Made by a program: the position numbers and the translations under genes. The notes beneath the pieces were generated by a model, which worked only from the letters and a program-made list of their open reading frames with translations, did no database searches and was not told where the DNA came from. Positions 1 to 6,038 of a DNA stretch of 8,345 nucleotides are shown here, one piece after another (within the stretch, counting starts at the first letter, position 1; every line of letters starts with the position of its first letter). Source of the stretch: Desulfobulbaceae bacterium (GTDB lineage Bacteria; Desulfobacterota; Desulfobulbia; Desulfobulbales; SURF-16); assembly GCA_023230525.1 (NCBI GenBank), contig JALNXE010000144.1:1-8345 (forward strand), read 5' to 3'.

Positions 1-2114
1 TCCGGCTGGTAGGGCTCGCCGCCCACGGCCATCACCGCCACCCCGTGTTCAAAGCTCTGGCCGTCGGAAAAGGTGGTGGTGAATTTTCCCACCGAACCCG
101 CCACCTCTTTGATCTCACAGTGGAACTTGACGCTGATCTGCGGGTGGCCGGTAACCCTGGCCGCCAGATCATTGATAAAGGGCAGGATGGTATCTCCCTT
201 CCAGTTGCGGAAGACCTTGCGGCCGTTGCCGCCGAGCAGGTCGCTCTGCTCAAGCAAAGTGACCGGATAGCCCTGTTCGGCAAAGGTGAGGGCCGCGGTC
301 ATGCCGGAGACGCCGCCGCCGATAACCAGGGCCGATTTGGTCACCGGCACGGTGTTGTAGGGCAGGGCCCCTTCACCGCGCACCCTGGCCACGGCCATGC
401 GCACCAGGTCCATGGCCTTGGCCGTGGCCTTGGCCGGTTCATGCTGGTGGACCCAGGAGTCCTGGTCCCGGATGTTGGCCATCTCAAAAAGGAACTGATT
501 CAGCCCGGCATCCCGCAGGGTTTCCTGGAAAAGGGGCTCATGGGTGCGGGGTGAGCAGGAGGCCACCACCACCCGGTTGAGCTGCTCTTTTTTGATGATG
601 TTGATCATCTGGTTGATGGTGTCCTGGGAGCAGGTGAACAGATTGGCCTGGGAAAAGACCACATCGGGCAGACTGCCGGCATAGTTTGATACCGCCGCCA
701 CATCAACGACACTGGAGATGTTGATGCCGCAGTGGCAGACGAACACCCCGATGCGGGGGGGCTGGGCATGGATGTCCAGCTCCGCCGGGTACTGTTTTTT
801 GCTGGTTTCGGTCCAGCGTACCGGGGCCAGGAGGCGGCTCGCCTCACCGGCGGCGGCGCTGGCCTCCATCACCGACTGGGGGATATCCTTGGGTTCGGAG
901 GCCGCACCGCAGACATAGACGCCCGGCCGGCTGGAGGCCACCGGATTGAAGCTGTCGGTCTTGACAAAGTGGTCGGCGTCCAGCTCAATGTTCAGCATTT
1001 CGGCCAGTTCCACCATATTCCGGTAGGGCTGCAGGCCGGTGGACAGCACCACCATGTCGAACACCTCGAAGTTGACCTTGCCCTGCTGGTCCACATAGCG
1101 GATTTTCAGGTTTCCCTGGTCATCCGCCGGAATAACGGAGTGCACCCGGGCCCGGTGGAAGCGCACCCCCTGCTCTTTGGCCCGATTGTAGTAACTCTCA
1201 AAGCCCTTGCCGTGGGTGCGCATATCCATATAGAAAATAGAAGGCTCAAACCCGGGGTGGGCATGTTCCATACTGATCACCGCCTGCTTCAAGGCGAACA
1301 TGCAGCATACCGAGGAGCAGTAGGGATTACCGGCCCGGTGGATGTCCCGGGAGCCCACGCATTGCAGCCAGGCGATTTTTTGCGGTTCCTTGCCGTCGGA
1401 GGGCCGTTCCAGGTGGCCCATGCAGGGGCCGGACGGGCTGAGCAGCCGCTCGAACTCCATGGAGGTGACCACGTTGGGCAGCCGGCCGTAACCGGTGAAG
1501 TCAAGAGAGGACGGGTTGAAACGGGAAAAACCGGGGGCCAGCACCACGGAGCCGACCTCCAGGACATGTTCCTTCTCCCGGTCGTCAAAACTGATGGCCC
1601 CGGCCGGGCAGATCTTGGCGCAGATGCCGCAGCGGCCCGGTTTGTTGATCCAGATGCAGTGGGCGGGATCAATGGCGTATTTCAGGGGAACGGCCTGGGG
1701 ATAGCTTAAGTAAGCGGCCTTGCGCTTGCCGATGCCCATGTTGTAATCGTTGGGCACCTTTTTTGGGCATTTTTCCGCACACAGACCGCAGGCGATGCAT
1801 TTTGCCGGGTCCACATAACGGGGGCGCTGGCGGACAACGGCCCTGAAGTTGCCGGGTTCGCCATCCAGTGAGACGAGGTCGGACAGGGTGAGCAGATTGA
1901 TGTTCATATGCCGGCCGCATTCCACCAGCTTGGGCGAGAGAATGCAGGCCGAGCAATCGTTGGTGGGGAAGGTCTTATCCAGCTGGGACATCTTGCCGCC
2001 GATTGCCGCGGTTCTTTCCACCAGATGAACGAGAAACCCGCTGTTTGCCAGGTCCAGCGCTGCCTGCACACCTGCAATCCCGCCGCCGACGACTAATACC
2101 GATCCTTTGGGCAT
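1..2114 (-). CDS. hdrA: HdrA-type FAD/iron-sulfur subunit with two flavin modules, C-terminus outside window
   Basis: Electron-bifurcating or electron-transfer flavin subunit of a cytoplasmic heterodisulfide-reductase-like complex. I translated 704 codons from ATG 2114 to the window edge with no stop. Residues 5-33 hold a dinucleotide fold (G10-x-G12-x-x-G15). Then follow the HdrA-typical Cys54/57/66 segment and two ferredoxin motifs (C106/C109/C112/C116 and C153/C162/C165/C169). A Tyr-Cys-Ser-Ser-Val-Cys-Cys stretch lies at 265-271. Around 459-462 a Val-Cys-His-Cys motif opens what is normally the N-terminal domain of canonical HdrA. This is followed by a second FAD fold (G599-x-G601-x-x-G604). 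The protein is thus an HdrA core fused ahead of a canonical HdrA start. It lies downstream of the HdrD-like gene on the same strand, and a weak GGAAAG precedes the ATG. The position that is selenocysteine in some methanogen HdrA proteins (as I recall it) appears to be Cys here. The family is clear; the electron partner is unknown. QmoB-like subunits are the nearest alternative. Confidence 0.92.
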   Translation of the reverse strand, partial: MPKGSVLVVGGGIAGVQAALDLANSGFLVHLVERTAAIGGKMSQLDKTFPTNDCSACILSPKLVECGRHMNINLLTLSDLVSLDGEPGNFRAVVRQRPRYVDPAKCIACGLCAEKCPKKVPNDYNMGIGKRKAAYLSYPQAVPLKYAIDPAHCIWINKPGRCGICAKICPAGAISFDDREKEHVLEVGSVVLAPGFSRFNPSSLDFTGYGRLPNVVTSMEFERLLSPSGPCMGHLERPSDGKEPQKIAWLQCVGSRDIHRAGNPYCSSVCCMFALKQAVISMEHAHPGFEPSIFYMDMRTHGKGFESYYNRAKEQGVRFHRARVHSVIPADDQGNLKIRYVDQQGKVNFEVFDMVVLSTGLQPYRNMVELAEMLNIELDADHFVKTDSFNPVASSRPGVYVCGAASEPKDIPQSVMEASAAAGEASRLLAPVRWTETSKKQYPAELDIHAQPPRIGVFVCHCGINISSVVDVAAVSNYAGSLPDVVFSQANLFTCSQDTINQMINIIKKEQLNRVVVASCSPRTHEPLFQETLRDAGLNQFLFEMANIRDQDSWVHQHEPAKATAKAMDLVRMAVARVRGEGALPYNTVPVTKSALVIGGGVSGMTAALTFAEQGYPVTLLEQSDLLGGNGRKVFRNWKGDTILPFINDLAARVTGHPQISVKFHCEIKEVAGSVGKFTTTFSDGQSFEHGVAVMAVGGEPYQP

Positions 2115-2228
2115 GTTTCTTTCCGTTTTGTTTAAAAAATGTTCAAGCGTTCAAGCGTTTAAGCGTTTCAACGTTCCGGGGTGTATCCACGTTTGAACGT
2201 TTGAACGCTGAAACGTTGTAACTCTTCT
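2115..2228 (-). repeat. Imperfect inverted repeat built of GTTCAA/AACG units, followed by T6
   Basis: This is the gap between the HdrD-like stop and the hdrA start. Plus-strand 2141-2175 contains variants of TTCAAGCGT and TTTAAGCG. Plus-strand 2188-2218 contains TTTGAACG variants that are largely complementary to the first arm, around a loop at about 2176-2187. Read in the direction of transcription (minus), the structure ends directly in ATTTTTT. It could therefore act as a leaky terminator or an RNA stabiliser lowering hdrA relative to the upstream gene. The units also resemble small dispersed intergenic repeats of Deltaproteobacteria (from memory, not searched). Confidence 0.6.
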
Positions 2229-3449
2229 TCATCTCACCAGCGCCTTGACAATCCAATTCCACAAATGGGTGGTCTGCCATTTGCCGCCGTAATACTTGCA
2301 GATGTCCTTGACCTGGGTATGGCAGTTGTGGCAGGGGGTGATCACCACATCCGCGCCGGTGGTATGGAGCTGCTCGAACTTCATCCGCCCGTGTTTCATG
2401 CGGTTTTCGGTGAAGCCGGCCTGGATCGCCCCGCCACCCCCGCCGCAACAGTAGTTGTTGGACTTGTTGGGCCAGACGTCGATGAAATTTTCCTCGCCGC
2501 ACACCTGTTTGATAACAAACCGCAGGTCATCCGCCACCGGATCCCCCAGGGACTGGCGCACCAGCTTGCAGGGGTCCTGCACGGTAAATTTCAGCCCTGC
2601 CGTGTTCCAGGATGGATCGAGTTTCAGCCGGCCCTCTCTGATCCATTTGGCGTACAGGCTGATAATGCTCACCACTTCAAAATTGTGAGGAATTTTAAAT
2701 CTTTTCAACCCTTCCAGGGTTGCATAAAGCATGTGGCCTCATTCGGTGTTGATGTACGTCGGGCACCCCAGGGCGTCCACCGTTTCCGCCTGCATCCGGG
2801 TGGTGTATTCCCAGTCCTGGGGATCGCCGGTAAAGAGACAGTAGTTGGCGCCGTCCCACCATTTGGAGGAATAGGTCCAGTCAATGCCGGCCGCATGCAG
2901 GATTTTCCACAGGAAAACCATCTCTTCCGGCTCGACGGTGGGCTCCTTGGCGTTCTGGTTCAGGTAAAACTCGGCGCCGACCTTGTCCATGGGGGCCTGC
3001 AGATCCGCCCATTCCGGTTCGTTGGCATGGACCTCTTCGAGGATGTCGCCGACCACCCAGACAAAATCCGCGTTGGGGATGCCGGTGGAATTGCCCTCTT
3101 TCTGCAGATCGCAGGATTTCTGCAGGTTCTTCGGCCGCAGCTCCTTGGGTTTCATGCCTTTGAGCTCGTAAACGAAACGGCCGACGTGGATGCCCATGGG
3201 GCAGGCGTATTCACAGCGCTGGCAGATGGAGCAGGTATATAGCCAGTTGGTATTTTTGAGTACGTCGTCCTGGCCCAGGAGCAGATACCGGATGAATTTG
3301 CGGGGGTCCATGCCTTCGATGTCGCTGGCCGGGCAGCCGCTGGCGCAAAGGCCGCAGGTGAGGCAATACTCAAGGTTGGAGTTGGGCAGCGACTTTTGGA
3401 AATGCTTTTTGAGTTCCGCCCGCAATGGAGAAAGGTCAATTTCTGTCAT
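2229..3449 (-). CDS. HdrD-like (HdrC-HdrB fusion) iron-sulfur oxidoreductase, putative selenoprotein
   Basis: Heterodisulfide-reductase-type subunit expected to carry electrons from HdrA to a thiol/disulfide or related site in the cytoplasm. No membrane segment is visible. Residues 25-85 form an HdrC-like dicluster ferredoxin (C29/C32/C35/C39 and C73/C76/C79/C83). A degenerate first CCG half follows (C204, C229, then the UGA at codon 237). The second CCG domain is complete: C294 in Asp-Pro-Cys, C334-C335 followed by five Gly, and C373-x-x-C376. The frame is continuous from 3449 to the stop at 2231-2229 except for the single UGA at 2741-2739, in the context Glu-UGA-Gly-His, where relatives carry Cys as I recall. 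A SECIS-like hairpin follows. I chose ATG 3449; TTG 3461 in frame would add four residues, and neither start has a strong ribosome site. A nonsense mutation is the alternative but fits poorly, because the reading frame beyond it is intact and all metal ligands are kept. Confidence 0.85.
2686..2741 (-). promoter_or_regulatory. Putative bacterial SECIS element
   Basis: On the minus strand a perfect 6-bp stem (CAACCC / GGGTTG, plus-strand 2706-2722) closes a five-base loop TGGAA. The loop starts 22 bases after the UGA and has G in its second position. Both fit the bacterial SECIS model (loop about 16-37 bases downstream, G among the first two loop bases). A further CTTT/AAAG pairing (2726-2729 with 2701-2704) extends the stem. 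TGAGG including the UGA itself (2741-2737) can pair with CCTCA (2690-2686), placing the codon at the base of the structure. Confidence 0.7.
2739..2741 (-). other. In-frame UGA read as selenocysteine (Sec237)
   Basis: The codons around it read Ile-Asn-Thr-Glu-UGA-Gly-His-Met-Leu-Tyr. Upstream and downstream halves are in the same frame and together make one complete HdrC-HdrB protein, with no base gained or lost. The gene's true terminator is also UGA (2231-2229), so the recoding must depend on local context. Confidence rests on the motif position plus the adjacent hairpin; selenocysteine genes (selA, selB, selC, selD) are not in this window. Confidence 0.8.
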
Positions 3450-3518
3450 GACATACCGCAAAAGTAAGAAATTTTATGTGGGTTTGAGGCAAGGATGAGC
3501 TATGTAAAAATTGCTTTT

Positions 3519-3547
3519 CTTATAAACAGCTTCTGTAAGTTTTGCAA
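3519..3547 (-). promoter_or_regulatory. Sigma70-type promoter for the HdrD-HdrA operon
   Basis: Minus-strand TTGCAA (3547-3542) and TATAAG (3524-3519) are separated by exactly 17 bases, matching 4/6 and 5/6 of the consensus. Transcription would start near 3512 and give a leader of about 63 bases before ATG 3449. No clear operator palindrome was seen. Confidence 0.5.
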
Positions 3548-3702
3548 TACGCCAGCCGAAATATTTCTGTTTTTTTATTTGTAAATCCCGGTGTTGGAAA
3601 TTAAAATTATACGTTATAAGGAAGTGATGGTATCGTAATGGTTAGGATAAGGGAATTATCTGGAGATGTTACCGGAGATTTACCACAAGGGGAGAAGGGA
3701 AT
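3548..3702 (+). promoter_or_regulatory. Promoter/leader region of the stressosome operon
   Basis: AT-rich region upstream of rsbR. A weak promoter candidate is TTGGAA (3594-3599) with TATAAG (3615-3620), spacing 15, which is suboptimal. The following leader is rich in GGA triplets and holds a tandem imperfect repeat, GGAGATGTTACC (3662-3673) and GGAGATTTACC (3674-3684). It ends in a strong purine-rich ribosome site AAGGGGAG (3687-3694) before ATG 3703. No operator palindrome was recognised. Confidence 0.35.
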
Positions 3703-4581
3703 ATGAAAGATTTGAATGACCTCACTCAGGATGAAGGATTTCTTTCAGAAATTATCAATGCCATCACCTCGGGAATTTTTGTGACTGATCCCGACCATAA
3801 CATTCTCATGATCAACAAAGCCGGCGCGAATCTGGTCGGCAAAAGGTGCGGGGAATGTTTCGACCGCAAATGTTACGAGATCTTCAAAACCCCCCTCTGC
3901 AATACCCCCAACTGCACCTGCCGGCTGGCCATGGAAAACCAGTCGATCATCCAGGGGCAGACCGTTCTCCTTTTCAACGATCAGGAAATACCCCTGGAAT
4001 ATTCGGCCCGCCCCCTGCGCAATTACAAGGGCGAGATCATCGGCTGCGTGGAGAACTTCATCGATATCACCGACCGGCTGGAAAAGGATAAGATCATCTG
4101 GGAGCAGAAAGAACGGCTGATTAAAAAGCGGGAGGAGGATATCCGCCACCTGCAGGATGAAATCATGGAGCTTTCCACCCCGGTGATCGAAATCTGGGAT
4201 GGTATCCTGACCCTGCCGCTCATCGGCACCCTGGACAGCCACCGGGCCAAGATTGCCATGGAAAGGGTGCTGGAAGCCATTGAGCGCAGCCGGGCCTCCT
4301 TCGTGATCATCGATATCACCGGCGTGCCCATGGTGGATTCCGAAGTGGCGGGGCACATCCTGCAGACGGCCAACGCCACCCGGCTGATGGGCAGCGAGGC
4401 CATTCTCACCGGGGTGGGGCCGCACATCGCCCAGGTGATCGCCCAGGGCGGGGTGGGTCTGGAGAACCTGACGGTAAGAGGCAGAATGACCGATGCCCTT
4501 CATTTTGCCATCGGCGAGATCGCCAGGAAATCGGAGCAGGTGGCCAGGGCGACGGCTCTCGTCCGCGGCGCCGGCGAGTAA
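3703..4581 (+). CDS. rsbR: RsbR-like stressosome sensor, PAS plus STAS
   Basis: Scaffold and sensor subunit of a cytoplasmic stressosome. Residues about 12-125 form a PAS domain ending in the typical Asp-Ile-Thr-Asp-Arg. Residues 126-157 form a charged linker helix, and about 160-275 form a STAS domain with the RsbR hallmark Pro-Leu-Ile-Gly-Thr-Leu-Asp-Ser and Asp-Ile-Thr-Gly-Val-Pro. The two positions matching the Bacillus RsbR phospho-threonines are Ser179 and Ser213; their spacing of 34 equals that of T171/T205. Unlike the non-heme globin sensor of Bacillus RsbRA, the N-terminus is PAS with a cluster of six cysteines (49, 52, 57, 66, 71, 73), suggesting metal, Fe-S or thiol redox sensing (inference). 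It is the first gene of the operon, with a strong ribosome site, and rsbS follows after 18 bases. Confidence 0.92.
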   Translation: MKDLNDLTQDEGFLSEIINAITSGIFVTDPDHNILMINKAGANLVGKRCGECFDRKCYEIFKTPLCNTPNCTCRLAMENQSIIQGQTVLLFNDQEIPLEYSARPLRNYKGEIIGCVENFIDITDRLEKDKIIWEQKERLIKKREEDIRHLQDEIMELSTPVIEIWDGILTLPLIGTLDSHRAKIAMERVLEAIERSRASFVIIDITGVPMVDSEVAGHILQTANATRLMGSEAILTGVGPHIAQVIAQGGVGLENLTVRGRMTDALHFAIGEIARKSEQVARATALVRGAGE

Positions 4582-4598
4582 TCGCCAAAAGAGGCGAT
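4581..4598 (+). promoter_or_regulatory. Intercistronic hairpin covering the rsbS ribosome site
   Basis: Perfect inverted repeat ATCGCC - AAAAGA - GGCGAT. Its first base is the last base of the rsbR stop codon, and its 3' arm holds part of the AGAGG ribosome site (4590-4594) for the ATG at 4600. A ribosome terminating on rsbR would open it, so it probably couples rsbS translation to rsbR. Confidence 0.5.
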
Positions 4599-4599
4599 C

Positions 4600-4971
4600 A
4601 TGCAACCGTTTTCCTTCTTCTCCCTGGGGGCCATGCTGCTGGTTTCCATCCAGGAGGATATCGGCGATGCCGAGGTCTCCCGGATGTTTGACAGTCTGTC
4701 CAGCCAGGTGAGTGAAAAAAAGATCCGGGGGGTCATCGTTGATCTGCAGAACGTTGAGGTGGTTGATTCCTATATGGCGGGTTACCTGCAGGATATGGCG
4801 AAAACCCTGCGTCTGCTCCAGGCGCACATGGTGGTGGTGGGCCTTTCCGTGCCGGTGGTGATGACCCTGACGGATTTCGGCATCCTGCTCAGCGATCTGG
4901 AGTTTGCCCTGGATGTGGAAAAAGCGGTGGCCAAATTGGCGGAAAAAATGCAGACCGGCGAAAATGGATAA
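4600..4971 (+). CDS. rsbS: RsbS-like single-domain STAS stressosome protein
   Basis: Minimal STAS scaffold protein that co-assembles with RsbR and sequesters the RsbT kinase until phosphorylated. The 123 residues are one STAS domain, the family's normal size. Residues 44-60 carry the Val-Ile-Val-Asp-Leu then Val-Val-Asp-Ser signature; Ser57 corresponds to Bacillus RsbS Ser59, the RsbT phosphorylation site. Position and size between an RsbR and an RsbT-type protein support the call. The stop lies 2 bases before the next ATG, implying translational coupling. It differs from RsbR by lacking any sensor domain. An ordinary SpoIIAA-type anti-anti-sigma factor is less likely because of the stressosome context. 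Confidence 0.9.
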   Translation: MQPFSFFSLGAMLLVSIQEDIGDAEVSRMFDSLSSQVSEKKIRGVIVDLQNVEVVDSYMAGYLQDMAKTLRLLQAHMVVVGLSVPVVMTLTDFGILLSDLEFALDVEKAVAKLAEKMQTGENG

Positions 4972-4973
4972 TC

Positions 4974-6038
4974 ATGCTGCCATCCTGTCTTTTTGCCGAG
5001 ATTCCCATTGAAGACATGGCCAGCGCCACGGTGGCCAGAAGGGTGGCCGGCGAACTGGCCATGCTGCTGGGGTTTCCCCAGAACCGCCAGGCCGAGGCCG
5101 TGCTGGTGACCAGCGAGTTGGCCCATAACCACGTCATGCATCACACCGTGCATGGTTTGATCCGCCTCTCCGGCTTTTATGCCGCCTCAATTCCCTGTTT
5201 AGCCATTGCCAGCCTTGATCAGGGCCCCGGCTTTGATCCCGCCGCCGGGGTACTGCACCGGAAGAATCTGGCGGGCTGCGGGCTGGGCGCGGGCATGGGC
5301 ACGGTCCTGCGGCTGTCGGACCGGCTGGATATTTTTTCCCATATGGCCAGGCCGGACATGCAATCCCCTTATGAAACGATCATTGCCGCCCTGCTCGGAC
5401 CCGCCCGTCAGGCCAATGAGGAGATCATCCGCATCGGCGGGTCCCTGGCGATCCTCAGCCAGTCCAGGGGAGGTTCGGACTGGGGCGGCGGGGACGGGGT
5501 GCATGTGCAGCGGGACGGGCGCTATACCCGCATTACCATGGTTGACAGCCTGGGGCTGGGCAAAGGGGCGGCGGAGATCACCGGCCTGGTTTTCGCCGAG
5601 CTGGACAGGCATGCGCTGTTCTGGCCGCCGGCCAACCTGTTGGAAGAGGTGGAATTCGCCCTGGCGGAGACCAACGGGGCCGCGGTTCATGTCCTGCTGT
5701 TTGACCAGGTCAAAGGGCTGCTCTTCTCCGCCGGCATCGGCAATATCGCCACGCTGATCTCCCTTGACGGTGAGCTGATCAAGGAGACGGACCGGTCCGG
5801 CATTCTCGGCCATGCCAAATGGCGGAAGATAACCGGGCAGGAGTACAAGGTGCTTGCCGGGGTACGGGTGTCCATGCATACCGACGGGCAGAAGAGGATT
5901 GCCGATTTATCCGCCGATTTCACCCTTTCCCCGGCCGTAATCTCACAGATTCTTTTTGAACCGCTCACCCCGCAACGGGACGATGCAACCCTGGTGACCT
6001 GGCAATGGCCGGAGAAATCTACGAATCATTACACATAA
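4974..6038 (+). CDS. Fused RsbT-type switch kinase and RsbX/SpoIIE-type PP2C phosphatase
   Basis: Bifunctional stressosome enzyme. Residues about 10-125 are a GHKL serine kinase of the RsbT type: N-box Ser47-Glu-Leu-Ala-His-Asn52, G1 box Asp82-Gln-Gly-Pro-Gly86 and G2 box Gly103-Leu-Gly-Ala-Gly107. All ATP-binding landmarks are present, so kinase activity is expected, with RsbR/RsbS as substrates. Residues about 155-345 are a PP2C/SpoIIE-like domain: Asp191-Ser-Leu-Gly-Leu-Gly (usually Asp-Gly-Leu-Gly-His-Gly), Gly254-Ile-Gly-Asn257, Thr303-Asp-Gly305 and Arg335-Asp-Asp337. The metal-ligand aspartates are retained, so it probably removes phosphates from the STAS proteins as RsbX does. The ATG is 2 bases after the rsbS stop, without a strong ribosome site. 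The 3' end overlaps the next gene by 34 bases. Confidence 0.88.
   Translation: MLPSCLFAEIPIEDMASATVARRVAGELAMLLGFPQNRQAEAVLVTSELAHNHVMHHTVHGLIRLSGFYAASIPCLAIASLDQGPGFDPAAGVLHRKNLAGCGLGAGMGTVLRLSDRLDIFSHMARPDMQSPYETIIAALLGPARQANEEIIRIGGSLAILSQSRGGSDWGGGDGVHVQRDGRYTRITMVDSLGLGKGAAEITGLVFAELDRHALFWPPANLLEEVEFALAETNGAAVHVLLFDQVKGLLFSAGIGNIATLISLDGELIKETDRSGILGHAKWRKITGQEYKVLAGVRVSMHTDGQKRIADLSADFTLSPAVISQILFEPLTPQRDDATLVTWQWPEKSTNHYT

Noticed and set aside
1299..1322. Second selenocysteine site in HdrA
   Set aside because: The codons here are TGC for both adjacent cysteines; no in-frame UGA occurs in the 704 codons read.
45..1709. Long plus-strand ORFs (45-554, 732-1709) opposite hdrA
   Set aside because: Low-complexity shadows of the GC-rich hdrA coding strand, with no recognisable domain.
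2265..3242. 325-codon plus-strand ORF opposite the HdrD-like gene
   Set aside because: Antisense shadow; the minus strand encodes a complete, motif-rich protein. Its openness reflects codon bias.
2229..3461. Two separate genes or a pseudogene (240-codon and 167-codon ORFs)
   Set aside because: Both halves lie in the same frame, all cluster ligands are kept, no other damage is seen, and a SECIS-like hairpin follows the UGA.
3450..3461. TTG start at 3461 for the HdrD-like protein
   Set aside because: ATG 3449 is four codons downstream and gives a natural N-terminus; TTG has no ribosome site. It cannot be excluded fully.
3540..3560. Sigma54-type promoter (TGGC and TTGCA on the minus strand)
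   Set aside because: The GG and GC elements are too close together for a -24/-12 promoter.
3745..4827. 360-codon minus-strand ORF across rsbR and rsbS
   Set aside because: Spans two clear plus-strand genes and their junction; composition (Gly, His, Asp rich) is typical of an antisense shadow.
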